Below, one piece after another: positions 17,684-27,800 of a DNA stretch of 41,444 nt. The position numbers were made by a program, and so were the translations under genes. Below the pieces are notes generated by a model. The model ran no database searches. It saw only the letters and a list, made by a program, of their open reading frames with translations, and had not been told where the DNA came from. The first letter of the stretch is position 1, and the number at the start of each line of letters is the position of its first letter. Source of the stretch: an uncultured Flaviramulus sp. (GTDB lineage: Bacteria > Bacteroidota > Bacteroidia > Flavobacteriales > Flavobacteriaceae); NCBI GenBank assembly GCA_947487155.1, contig CANKVS010000035.1:1-41444 (forward strand). Reading direction: 5' to 3'.

Positions 17684-18260
17684 TCTTTGTTTTATAATTA
17701 AATAAGAGAAATAAAACAGCGTGTATTTTATTTTTTAACTTTTTTCGAAGAATAGCAAACGCCTTAACCATTTGTTTTTCAACAGTGTTAACAGAAACAT
17801 TTTGAAATTCTGCTATTTCAATATAAGTAAGACCTTCTTTTTTACTCAACAAAAAAGTTTCTTTACACTTGGTAGGCAATTGCTCTATTTCCTTTTCTAC
17901 TAGAGACATTATACGTTTTATTTCATGGTCATCTTGTATTTCAATGATAGAATCCATGTTTTCAATGTACTTTTTCTCTAATGCCGTTATTGCTGTGCGC
18001 TTTCTGTATTGATCAACAAATTCATTATAAACAGATTTATATAGGTAGTTTTTAATAGAAATATTAGCATTTAGTTTTTCGCGTTGCTGCCACATTCTAA
18101 CAATAACATTTTGCACAATATCTTCAGATTTAAAGCTGTCTCTAGATAAATTACTAGCATAATCGCATAAGGCTTTGTAATGAAGATCTACTATATAGGT
18201 ATAAGCAGAAGCATCACCTTTTTTAAGATGTTGAATAAGTTTTTTCTGAGATGAAAACAC
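17655..18260 (-). CDS. ECF-type RNA polymerase sigma factor
   Basis: The 201-residue protein has sigma-70 region 2 (about 28-90: LCDYASNLSRDSFKSEDIVQNVIVRMW, then IKNYLYKSVYNEFVDQYRKR) and region 4 (about 125-180: IEQLPTKCKETFLLSKKEGLTYIEIAEFQNVSVNTVEKQ) with no region 3, as in extracytoplasmic-function sigma factors of Bacteroidota polysaccharide loci. It should be held by the FecR-type anti-sigma factor encoded divergently 124 nt away and released when the STN-domain SusC receptor binds its glycan, switching on the locus. The tail after region 4 is hydrophobic and basic (AVLFLLFNYKTKT) and longer than usual; its coding sequence overlaps the convergent DUF1080 gene. Family and role are well supported, while the target promoters are unknown. 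Confidence 0.9.
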   Translation of the reverse strand: MFSSQKKLIQHLKKGDASAYTYIVDLHYKALCDYASNLSRDSFKSEDIVQNVIVRMWQQREKLNANISIKNYLYKSVYNEFVDQYRKRTAITALEKKYIENMDSIIEIQDDHEIKRIMSLVEKEIEQLPTKCKETFLLSKKEGLTYIEIAEFQNVSVNTVEKQMVKAFAILRKKLKNKIHAVLFLLFNYKTKTISALNRHV

Positions 18261-18294
18261 TTTATATAATGGATTAAATGATTTTAAATCTAAA

Positions 18295-18302
18295 CAAATT
18301 TA
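18295..18302 (-). promoter_or_regulatory. Candidate -7 element of the sigma factor gene
   Basis: On the minus strand 18302-18295 reads TAAATTTG, matching the Bacteroidota -7 consensus TAnnTTTG, about 35 nt before the sigma gene start codon. No TTTG is seen at the expected -33 distance, so support is partial. Confidence 0.4.
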
Positions 18303-18384
18303 ATTTTTTTTATATAAAGATGGTGGTAAAGTAGATTTAGTTTCGTTATTAAGTAGTAAAATGGTTGTAAAATTGAAAAGTGGG

Positions 18385-19569
18385 ATGAGTTTAGAGATTG
18401 AAAATTTAATCGTAAAGTTTCTAACAAAAGAAGCCAATCTTGATGAGCTTCAACAATTAGAGTTGTGGATTAACGACCCAAAAAATGAAGTATTGTTTTT
18501 AGAATATATAAAAACCAATGCTTTTACCAATATAGCTACGAGTATGTATGATAAAGAAAGTGCAAAAGAAAATATTACACGTCGTATAAAACAAGAAAAA
18601 AGAATTTTTCTTAATAGGAATAAAGTTAGTAGCATCATTAGGTATGCAGCGGCAGCTATTGTTATAGGAGTATTAACTACAGCTTATATTTTTAAAGATC
18701 GTTTAATGCATGTTTCTATAGAAGAAACCGCTCCAAAAATGGTTAGCCCTAATGTTATTATGCCAGGAACCGATAAAGCAACCCTAACTTTGGGAGATGG
18801 TTCTGTAGTTGTATTGAATAAAGAAAACACATTCCAAACTCAAAACGTAAATAGTAATGGAGAGCAAATTGTTTACAAGAAAAAGAAAGAAAACAAAAAG
18901 AAAAACACGACAGCGGTAGTATATAATTTTTTAACCATACCAAGAGGCGGACAGTTCTTTATAAAATTATCAGATGGCACACAAGTATGGTTAAATTCTG
19001 AATCTCAATTAAAATATCCTGTAAACTTTATAGATGGTGAAACCCGTCAAGTTGAACTTGTTTATGGTGAAGCTTATTTTAATGTATCTCCAAGTACAGA
19101 ACATAAAGGAGCAAAATTTAAAGTACTTAATCAATCCCAAGAAATAGAAGTTTTAGGTACAGAATTTAATATTAAAGCTTATAAAGATGAAACAAATATC
19201 TATACAACTTTAGTAGAAGGAAAAGTAGCTGTAGGTAATGGTGTATCAAAACTTAATTTAGTTCCAAACGAGCAATCTAATTTAGATACCCAAAAGAATA
19301 ACATTGTAGTTACAGAAGTTGATGTAAGTTCTGAAATTTCTTGGAAGAATGGTATTTTCAGTTTTAAAGGAAAGCCGCTAAAAAACATCATGAAAGTAAT
19401 TTCCAGATGGTATGATGTAGATGTAATTTTTGAAAATAAAGCTTTAGAGACATTAAAATTTAAGGGCTCTTTAGATAAAAATCAAAGTATTGAAGAAATT
19501 TTATCAATTATGAAATCGAATACGATTAATAATTATGAAATAAAAGATAAAACGATAATACTTAAATAG
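18385..19569 (+). CDS. FecR-family anti-sigma factor
   Basis: From the ATG at 18385 the protein begins MSLEIENLIVKFLTKEANL, the usual start of this family; an ATG 24 nt upstream is in frame but would add eight atypical residues. A cytoplasmic sigma-binding part (about 1-80) is followed by one membrane helix (YAAAAIVIGVLTTAYIF). A periplasmic FecR domain follows (from PRGGQFFIKLSDGTQVWLN to TTLVEGKVAV), then a C-terminal DUF4974 domain (FKGKPLKNIMKVISRWYDV). A Lys-rich stretch (YKKKKENKKKN) separates the helix from the FecR domain. It should sit in the inner membrane, bind the divergent ECF sigma factor and receive the signal from the STN domain of the SusC-like receptor encoded next. About 170 nt separate it from that receptor gene. 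Confidence 0.9.
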   Translation: MSLEIENLIVKFLTKEANLDELQQLELWINDPKNEVLFLEYIKTNAFTNIATSMYDKESAKENITRRIKQEKRIFLNRNKVSSIIRYAAAAIVIGVLTTAYIFKDRLMHVSIEETAPKMVSPNVIMPGTDKATLTLGDGSVVVLNKENTFQTQNVNSNGEQIVYKKKKENKKKNTTAVVYNFLTIPRGGQFFIKLSDGTQVWLNSESQLKYPVNFIDGETRQVELVYGEAYFNVSPSTEHKGAKFKVLNQSQEIEVLGTEFNIKAYKDETNIYTTLVEGKVAVGNGVSKLNLVPNEQSNLDTQKNNIVVTEVDVSSEISWKNGIFSFKGKPLKNIMKVISRWYDVDVIFENKALETLKFKGSLDKNQSIEEILSIMKSNTINNYEIKDKTIILK

Positions 19570-19640
19570 CGTATTTGTTAAAAAACATTAATAAAAACTA
19601 AAACATATAGCCTATGAAATAAAACAACAATCATTAAAAA

Positions 19641-19687
19641 AAGGAGGATAAAGTTTAACCCGCAAAAGTATAAAGCTTTATCCCCTT
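19641..19687 (+). promoter_or_regulatory. Possible leader hairpin with an AGGAGG box upstream of susC
   Basis: GGATAAAG (19646-19653) and CTTTATCC (19676-19683) can form an 8-bp stem around a 22-nt loop. The 5' arm overlaps a perfect AGGAGG at 19642-19647, which lies too far from any start codon (over 60 nt) to be an ordinary ribosome binding site. No T-run follows, so it is not a simple terminator. It may be a leader control element, or chance. Confidence 0.3.
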
Positions 19688-19740
19688 GGTATTATTATCA
19701 ATTAATTAAAATGTTTAACCAATTAATAACAAACAAATTT

Positions 19741-22700
19741 ATGGAAATTAAACTAATTAGTGCCAGTTTTCAGTTCAGAAAACGGCTTTTAATGATCATT
19801 ATGAGAACATTTATTTTCTTATGTTGTACAGCAATATTTGCCTTAAAACCTTATAATGTTGTATCTCAAAATTCTAAAATTAAAATTGAAACCAATAAAA
19901 CGTTGTCAGTTGACGAGATCTTTGATCTTATAATGGATCAAACAGATTATAAATTCTTTTATGAGGAAGGTATATTTAAAGGTTTTCCTAAAGTAAAGGT
20001 TAAAAGAGGAGTTATAAGAACAAATAAGTTATTAAAACAAAGTTTGTCGCAAGGAAACCTCAATATTACTGTAACAGGTAATAATGCTATTCTTATAAAA
20101 GAAAAGCCTATAATTGATGTTAAAACACCACAGCAAAAAATTTCGGGTGTTGTTACAGATAAGTCTGGAGTTCCTTTACCTGGCGCATCTGTTATAGAAA
20201 AGGGAACAACAAATGGATCTACAACAGATTTTGATGGAAATTTCACCCTTTTTGTTGATAATGGTAATGCTATTCTTGTAGTATCTTATCTTGGCTATTT
20301 AACCAAAGAGATTATAGTAAATAATGAAAATAATTTTACTATACAATTAGAGGCGAGTAGTACCTCTTTAGATGAAGTTGTTTTAATTGGGTATGGCCAA
20401 CAAACATCAAAAACTGTAACAAGTTCAATTGCTAGAGTAGATGTTGATGAAGCTTCTAAGTTTTCTACAGCTAATGCTTCTCAAATTTTGCAAGGGCGTG
20501 TTACTGGTGTAAACATTACTAGTGCTGATGAATCAGTAGGGGCAGAAACTACGTTTACTATTCGTGGCGTAGGGTCTTTTACAAATACAGCTCCTCTTTT
20601 TGTTATAGACGGTACATTTACGGATAACATGGACTTTCTAAATCCAAGAGATATTGAATCTATTCAAGTTTTAAAAGATGCATCTGCATCTGCCATCTAC
20701 GGATCTCGAGCTGCGAATGGTGTAATCATTATTACTACTAAAAAAGGATTTTCTGGAGAGCCTCGTTTTGAAGCTGGAGTTAGTTATGGAGTTCAAAACG
20801 CTGCTAAAAAATATGATTTTGTAAGTGCCAGAGAATATGCTGATATTGTTAATGGATTGGTAGATGAGAATGGAGGTAGTAGGTCACCAGCTAATGATTC
20901 GGCATTTAACCCTAATGTGAATACAAATTGGCAATCATTACAGGCTGAATCTAATGCGCCTATAGCTAATTATTATATTGGATATTCTGGAGGTGACTCA
21001 AATTTAACATATTCATTTTCTGGGAATTATTTTGACCAAAAGGGTATCGTTATAGATTCAGAATACGAAAGATTAAATCTGCGAGCAAATTCAACATTTA
21101 GAAAGGGGAAATTCACCTTAAATAACTCTATTATTTATACTCGTGAGGTTACCGATAGGAATAGAAATTATAGTGCAGGATACCTTCCTACTTTAAACCC
21201 TTTCAACCCTGATAATCCAGAAGGTTATGGAGGGATTGAAGCAAGTTTTCATGGATTACCTGGTGGAACAAACACGTATGCGCTTGCATTGTTGAATGAT
21301 GACATTGATACAGAGTCAACCGTGTTAGCTAATCTAAATGCCAGTTATGAAATTATAGATGGGTTAACTTATAAAATTAATTTAGGTTTAGATTCGTCAA
21401 ATGATCATTTTTTTGAATTCAGACCTAGCTTTTTCTTCAGTAATACCGGCGATGGTAATATTAATACTGATGCAGATTTGGTAGAGAATAGAATTGAATC
21501 TAAAACAACACTTATTGAGAACACATTAAATTATACTAAAACATTTGGCAATCATAAAATTGATGCGCTTATAGGTAATACCAGACAAGAAACAAAAATT
21601 AGAGGATTGCGCGTTTTTGGTACTAACTTTAGTAGTAATGGTCTTAACACACCTACTGGAGCTATTGAAAAATCAACTTTTGATGGAGATCAAATAACAA
21701 GTGGTTTATTATCTTATTTTGGTAGATTAAATTATTCTTTTAAAGATAAATATCTTTTATCTGGTAGTTTGAGAAGTGATGGGTCATCTAGATTTTCTTC
21801 GTCAAACAGATATGCTGATTTTTATTCTGTTTCTGGAGGGTGGCGTATATCTGAAGAAAACTTTTTTAATTCAGACTTTATTACAGAACTTAAGTTAAGA
21901 GTTGGTTTTGGAACAATTGGAGCGCAAAATGTAGCAGACTATCAAACAAGTTCAGCAATCTCAACCCAGAGTCAATACCATTTAGGAGGATCATTAGCAT
22001 CTGGTGCGGCACAATTGACGTTTTCTAACCCTAATTTGATATGGGAAACAAGTGAAACTACAAATATTGGATTAGATTTTGAAATATTAAAAGGTAAGTT
22101 TATTGGTTCTTTTGAATACTTTAAAAAAGATAGTAATGATGTATTGGCGCAAATCCCAATACCTTCAGCTGCAGGATCATCTCAACCATTAACAGCAAAT
22201 GCCGCAAGTATCTCCAATAAAGGGTTTGAAACAAGTTTAACATACCGTAAATCTAAAGGTGATTTTACTTTTGATATTACTGGTAATTTATCAATAGTTG
22301 ATAACAAAGTAACATCTCTTGGTCAAGGAGGAGTCCCAATTATAGAACAAGCAAATATTACTACCGTAGGTCACCCTTTGGCTAGCTTTTATGGTCTTGT
22401 TCATGATGGGATTTTTCAAAGTCAAGCGGAAATTGATGCTTATACATCATCTAATGGTACTGTAATCCAACCAGATGCTAAAGTTGGAGATTTGAGATTT
22501 ATTGACCAAAACGATGATGGTTCTATTACCTTTTCAGAAGATAGAGTTATAACTGGTAGTCCTTTTGCCGATTTTGAGTTTGGGTTAAACTTCAGTGGTA
22601 AATACAAGCAATTTGATTTTAGTTTGTTTTTGCAAGGAACTGTAGGTAATGAAGTTTTTAATGGAGATTTAAGCCGTTATTATTTAAGAGGAAGAGAATA

Positions 22701-23094
22701 CACCTACGTTCGAGATTATGTTAACAATAGTAGTTTCCCTAGGTTAGATTTTACCAATACAGATCAAACTGCTAACACACAAAACAGTACTTGGTTTTTA
22801 GAAGATGCTTCCTACGCAAGGTTGAAATCACTTCAAATTGGATACACTATGCCAGAATCTATTTTGGACAAGGTTGGTTTTAAATCTGCAAGAATTTATT
22901 GGAATGTGCAAAATTTATTTACTATTACTAAATTTACAGGATTAAACCCTGTTGTAGGGAATAAACCTGATGAATTATCAGGAAGACCTACACTTGAATT
23001 TTTTGAGAGAGGAGTAATATCGAATGATTTTAATGATCCGTCATTACAGCCTTACCCTAGAACATTTTCGATTGGTATTGATGTAACTTTTTAA
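19741..23094 (+). CDS. SusC/RagA-type TonB-dependent receptor with N-terminal STN signalling domain
   Basis: From 19741 (MEIKLISAS) the product is 1117 residues; an in-frame ATG at 19711 would add ten. After a signal segment (MRTFIFLCCTAIFAL) comes an STN domain (about 45-105, with LSVDEIFDLIMDQTDYKFFYEEG), then a carboxypeptidase-like domain (ISGVVTDKSGVPLPGASVIEKG, DFDGNFTL). The TonB-dependent plug follows (VVLIGYGQQ; VLKDASASAIYGSRAANGVIIITTKKG), then a 22-strand-type barrel ending FSIGIDVTF. SusC proteins import oligosaccharides across the outer membrane using TonB. The STN domain is the part that signals to FecR, which fits the anti-sigma gene just upstream. The SusD gene starts 7 nt after the stop. 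The ligand is unknown; neighbours suggest a fucosylated, sulfated glycan. Confidence 0.95.
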   Translation: MEIKLISASFQFRKRLLMIIMRTFIFLCCTAIFALKPYNVVSQNSKIKIETNKTLSVDEIFDLIMDQTDYKFFYEEGIFKGFPKVKVKRGVIRTNKLLKQSLSQGNLNITVTGNNAILIKEKPIIDVKTPQQKISGVVTDKSGVPLPGASVIEKGTTNGSTTDFDGNFTLFVDNGNAILVVSYLGYLTKEIIVNNENNFTIQLEASSTSLDEVVLIGYGQQTSKTVTSSIARVDVDEASKFSTANASQILQGRVTGVNITSADESVGAETTFTIRGVGSFTNTAPLFVIDGTFTDNMDFLNPRDIESIQVLKDASASAIYGSRAANGVIIITTKKGFSGEPRFEAGVSYGVQNAAKKYDFVSAREYADIVNGLVDENGGSRSPANDSAFNPNVNTNWQSLQAESNAPIANYYIGYSGGDSNLTYSFSGNYFDQKGIVIDSEYERLNLRANSTFRKGKFTLNNSIIYTREVTDRNRNYSAGYLPTLNPFNPDNPEGYGGIEASFHGLPGGTNTYALALLNDDIDTESTVLANLNASYEIIDGLTYKINLGLDSSNDHFFEFRPSFFFSNTGDGNINTDADLVENRIESKTTLIENTLNYTKTFGNHKIDALIGNTRQETKIRGLRVFGTNFSSNGLNTPTGAIEKSTFDGDQITSGLLSYFGRLNYSFKDKYLLSGSLRSDGSSRFSSSNRYADFYSVSGGWRISEENFFNSDFITELKLRVGFGTIGAQNVADYQTSSAISTQSQYHLGGSLASGAAQLTFSNPNLIWETSETTNIGLDFEILKGKFIGSFEYFKKDSNDVLAQIPIPSAAGSSQPLTANAASISNKGFETSLTYRKSKGDFTFDITGNLSIVDNKVTSLGQGGVPIIEQANITTVGHPLASFYGLVHDGIFQSQAEIDAYTSSNGTVIQPDAKVGDLRFIDQNDDGSITFSEDRVITGSPFADFEFGLNFSGKYKQFDFSLFLQGTVGNEVFNGDLSRYYLRGREYTYVRDYVNNSSFPRLDFTNTDQTANTQNSTWFLEDASYARLKSLQIGYTMPESILDKVGFKSARIYWNVQNLFTITKFTGLNPVVGNKPDELSGRPTLEFFERGVISNDFNDPSLQPYPRTFSIGIDVTF

Positions 23095-23101
23095 TAATAG
23101 A

Positions 23102-24739
23102 ATGAACTTGAAAAAAAACAGAATAATGTATAAAAAAATAAAATTTTGGAATAAAAGTTCAAGGATTGTATACTTAATGAGTATGTGTATCCTTATATCA
23201 ATATACTCATCATGTAATGATGATTTATTAGAGCAATCAAACCCTAACTTATTAACAACTCAAGATTTTTGGCAATCTGCAGACGATGCCGAGTTCGGGT
23301 TAGTAGGTGCTTATAGCCCACTTTCTGTAATTAGATTATATGGAAGAATTCTTGGGTTACATACTATGTTAAAATCTGATGCAGCAAGACCTTATTTGTC
23401 AGGTTGTTGTCACAATGCAGCTAATTTTACAAATGTATCATCAGACAGTAGAAATAGGGAAATATGGCAGCAGTTTTGGAAAATTGTATTTAGAGCAAAC
23501 CAAGTTATTGAAAACGTTCCAAATATAGAGATGGACCAAACGCAAAAAAACCATGTAATGGGACAAGCTTATTTTTTAAGAGCCTTTGCTGGTTTTAATT
23601 TAATGAACCTGTTTGAGAATATTCCTTTTACCACTCAAGCAGCCGAAACGATAGAAGAAATATTAGGAGCTACTCAAATTGGACCAGATCAAATTAGGCC
23701 AATATTGATAAGTGATTTAGAACTGGCAAAATCACTTTTACCTCCGAGTTGGTCTGCTGGTGATTTAGGTAGAGCAACAAGTGGAGCAGCAGCTGGTATG
23801 TTGGGTAAAGTATATTTATATAATAATGATTGGGCTTTAGCTGCTGGAGAGTTTGAAGATGTTATAAATGGCGTTTATGGAAACTATGATTTGGTAGCAG
23901 ATTATGCACAATTATTTTCCACTCCAGATAGTGACAATAGCGTTGAAAGTTTATTTGAAATTCAGTTTGAGTCTAATGAAGCGGCGCTCTGGGGAGAAGA
24001 TATTGCTAACGTGGATAGAGCAGCGGTTTACGGTATGGATATTGCTGCACCAGGTTTTACAAATCAAGCAGCAACCCGAGTAAACCAATGGGTATTAGAT
24101 GCTTTTTTAGCAGAAACTACTATAGGTGGAGAAATAGATCCTAGGGCTAAAGCAACTTTGGCATGGGATTATCCTGGATCAGAATACTATAGTTTACCAT
24201 GGTCTGAAGCGGTAGATGTTATTACACCATTGGTTAGTGGTAGCGAAGGTACAGGTGTAGTGGTTAATGATTTAGTGTTTATAAGAAAGCATTTAAAATT
24301 TGGAGATGGCATCTCGGGTCCATTAAGCCCTAATAGAACATCAAATGATATCAACTTTAAGATTTTAAGGTTCGCAGATGTGCTTTTAATGTATGCTGAA
24401 GCGCAAAATGAATTAAATAATACTTCTGATGCGTTAGCAGCTCTTAAAAGAGTTAGAGATAGATCAGATATGCCAGAAATAACAGAGACAGATCAGGATG
24501 CTTTAAGACAGTTAATTAGAAATGAAAGAGTTTTAGAGTTAACCTTTGAAGGAGACAGATTTCAAGATTTAAAAAGATGGGGTATTTTGACAGAAAGATT
24601 TACGCCAGGTGACACCAACGATTTGAGATTTGATGGTGTTGCAGGAGATTTTGATCCTAACAAACATGATATCTTGCCAATACCTCAAGTAGATGTGGAT
24701 GCAAATCCAGATGTACTTAACCAAAATCCAGGGTATTAG
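23102..24739 (+). CDS. SusD/RagB-type outer-membrane glycan-binding lipoprotein
   Basis: The 545-residue protein has a lipoprotein signal with lipobox IYSSC (Cys38 if the first ATG is used; internal ATGs at 23126 and later are possible). The start of the mature part, NDDLLEQSNPNLLTTQDFWQSADDAE, is typical of SusD. GQAYFLRAFAGFNLMNLF belongs to the helical TPR core, and the C-terminal RagB part carries LRFADVLLMYAEAQNELN, LRQLIRNERVLELTFEGDRFQDLKRWG and HDILPIPQ. It forms the lid over the SusC channel and captures glycan at the cell surface. It starts 7 nt after the susC stop, so the two are co-expressed. A strong inverted repeat follows its stop and should limit transcription of the next gene. 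Confidence 0.95.
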   Translation: MNLKKNRIMYKKIKFWNKSSRIVYLMSMCILISIYSSCNDDLLEQSNPNLLTTQDFWQSADDAEFGLVGAYSPLSVIRLYGRILGLHTMLKSDAARPYLSGCCHNAANFTNVSSDSRNREIWQQFWKIVFRANQVIENVPNIEMDQTQKNHVMGQAYFLRAFAGFNLMNLFENIPFTTQAAETIEEILGATQIGPDQIRPILISDLELAKSLLPPSWSAGDLGRATSGAAAGMLGKVYLYNNDWALAAGEFEDVINGVYGNYDLVADYAQLFSTPDSDNSVESLFEIQFESNEAALWGEDIANVDRAAVYGMDIAAPGFTNQAATRVNQWVLDAFLAETTIGGEIDPRAKATLAWDYPGSEYYSLPWSEAVDVITPLVSGSEGTGVVVNDLVFIRKHLKFGDGISGPLSPNRTSNDINFKILRFADVLLMYAEAQNELNNTSDALAALKRVRDRSDMPEITETDQDALRQLIRNERVLELTFEGDRFQDLKRWGILTERFTPGDTNDLRFDGVAGDFDPNKHDILPIPQVDVDANPDVLNQNPGY

Positions 24740-24753
24740 TATTTAAAAACTCA

Positions 24754-24804
24754 TTAATAAAAAAACAATATTGAGAAACTTTCTCAATATTGTTTTTTTA
24801 TTAA
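24754..24804 (+). terminator. Long perfect inverted repeat between susD and the FG-GAP gene
   Basis: Two perfectly complementary 22-nt arms lie at 24754-24775 and 24783-24804 around a 7-nt loop (AAACTTT). The core is CAATATTGAG/CTCAATATTG, flanked by A- and T-runs, so it could terminate in either direction. Placed 15 nt after the susD stop and 24 nt before the next start, it likely sets a step-down in expression between the SusCD pair and the downstream lipoprotein. Confidence 0.85.
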
Positions 24805-24827
24805 TATTAACCTTATAAATTAAAAAA

Positions 24828-27800
24828 ATGAAAAGGTTTATTTGTATTAGTATTTTGCTTGTTTTCTTGCAATCATGTCATTCTAATTTAAAAGAAGAGA
24901 CAACCACTACGGTATTTGACAAGCTCGATTTTAGTAAAACAGGAATAAGCTTTTCTAATAACATTCAAGAATCAGATACATTTAATTATTTCTCATTCCC
25001 CTATATTTATTTAGGAGGTGGTGTAGCCATTGGTGATATTAATAATGATGGATTATCAGATATCTATTTTACGGGCAACATGGTTTCTAATAAATTATAC
25101 CTTAATCAAGGAGGTATGACATTTAAAGATATTACACTTAATAGCGGTATCTCGGGAGATGAGAGATGGTATACAGGGGTTACCATGGTTGATATTAACA
25201 ATGACGGTAATCTTGATATTTATTTGTCAGTATCTGGAAAAGAGGGAGATAGTACAAATCAATTATTTGTTAACAATGGCAATCTCACCTTTACGGAAAG
25301 TGCTTTAGAATATGGAATAGCAGATAAAGGAAGTTCGATACAATCCACTTTTTTTGATTATAATAACGATGGGCTATTAGACCTATTTGTTGCTAATTAC
25401 CCAATAGAAGAGCTTAGTATGGGTAATAAATACTACCATAGTAAAATGACAAAAAACACGCACGAAGAATCAGGTCACCTATATAAAAATATGGGAAATG
25501 GGTATTTTGAAGACGTTACTTATAATGCGGGAGTACAAAATTATGGACTTACACTTGGGTTAGTAGCTTCAGACCTAAATAATGATGGATGGAAAGACTT
25601 ATATCTGTCAAATGATTTTAACGTTCCTGATTATTTATATATAAACAATCAAGATGGTACATTTTCTGAAAAAATAAAAGAAACCACTGGGCATACCTCT
25701 TTCTTTGGAATGGGAGTAGATGCCGCAGATTTTAATAATGATGAATTGATAGATCTTTTACAATCAGAAATGAACCCAGCAGATTATAAACGTGCCAAAA
25801 AAAATATGGCAAGTATGAATCCGGATTCATTCCAAGAAAGAAGAGATTTAGGATTTCATTATCAATATATGCAGAATAGTCTTCAACTAAACAACGGCAT
25901 AACAGAAAATACTCCAAATTTTAGTGAAGTATCCAGGTATGCGGGTTTAGCAGCGACAGATTGGAGTTGGTCATGTTTATTTGTAGACCTAAATAATAAT
26001 GGATTAAAAGATATATATATATCTAACGGAATGAAAAGAGATGTGAATGATAACGATATAAGATTAAACTTAGAACAAAATGTATTTTATAGGCAATCTC
26101 AAAAAAATAATATGTCTAAATACCCAAGTGTTCCTATAGACAATTTTATTTATAAAAATGAAGGAGGTGCTAAATTCGAAGAAATCACTAAAAAATGGGG
26201 TTTAGACTATAAAGGATTTACCCATGGGGTAGCTTATGGCGATTTAGATAATGACGGCGATTTAGACTTGGTATTAAATAATTTAGATGACAAAGGATTA
26301 ATTTTTGAGAATAAAAGTGAGAACACAAACTACCTACAGTTTAAATTAACAGGTTTAGAAAACAATACTTTGGGACTTGGGTCAGTTGTGAAAATATATA
26401 ATAAAGATAAGGTTCAAACACAAGAGCTTACCTTAACACGAGGATACCAATCTAGTATGGAACCCATATTGCATTTTGGATTGGGTAATAATAAAAAAGC
26501 AGATAGCGTAAAAATAATTTGGCCAGATTTAAAAATTAGCAAACTTGAGGATATCATAGCTAACCAAGTAGTGCAGGTTAACTACAAAACAGCATTAATT
26601 CATAATTTCAAAAATAATTCTCAAAAGAAATTTAAAGATATTACCAAAGAATCAGCTATAATATTTAAACATATTGAAGATTATTATGATGATTATCGTA
26701 ACGAACCTTTATTACCTCATAAAAACTCAATGTATGGACCGGCATTGGCCGTTGGAGATATTAATAATGATGGACTAGATGATTTTTTTATAGGTAATGC
26801 CACAGGAAACAAGGCATCATTATTTGTACAGCAAGAAAATCAAACATTTAATGAATTAGAAGGTGATTGGAGGGATGATACTGCTTTTGAAGATACTGGA
26901 GCTGCCTTTGCAGATTTTAACAACGATGGAAAAATAGATTTATATGTAGTAAGTGGGGGTAACGACCCTGGCGCCAACTATCAAGACAGGTTGTATTTAA
27001 ATACAGATGATGGATTTGTAAAATCAGTAGGAACTTTACCAATTATTGATAATAGCGGATTAGTAATAGCCCCTTGTGATTATGACAATGACGGAGATAT
27101 AGATGTTTTTGTTGGTGGACGTATTGTTCCTGGAAAATACCCTACCGCTGCTTCTAGTTATTTGTTACGTAATGATTTAGACAGTGGGCAGTTTAAATTT
27201 ACAAATGTAACTAAAGAAGTATTTCCACAATTATTAAATATTGGATTGGTTACCTCTGCATTATGGCAAGATTTTACAGGTGACGGTGTGTCAGATCTCC
27301 TATTAACAGGTGAATGGATGCCTATAAAAATATTTAAAAACAATAAGAACTCATTTAAAGATATTTCACAGGCATTTGGATTAGAAAACACAAATGGATG
27401 GTGGTATGGTCTACAAGTTTTAGATGTTGATTTAGATGGTGATTTAGATTTTATAGCAGGAAATTTAGGACTAAATTATAAATATAAAGCATCAGAAAAA
27501 GAGCCTTTCCAAATATATGCCGATGATTTTGATAAAAATGGAAAATCTGACATTGTTTTAAGCTATAAGAAAAAAGGGATTCAGTTACCCGTTAGAGGTA
27601 GAGAATGTTCATCGCAACAAATACCTGCTATTGCTGTACGTTATAAAACTTATGAAGCTTTCGCAGAAGCAGATTTAATAGATATTTACGGTGCTGGCAT
27701 GCTAGAAAAATCATTAAGTTATACAGTTAAAGATTTTGCACATTATTGGTTTGAAAATACAAGTGAAACACAATTTTTAAAACATAAACTACCTGAAGAA

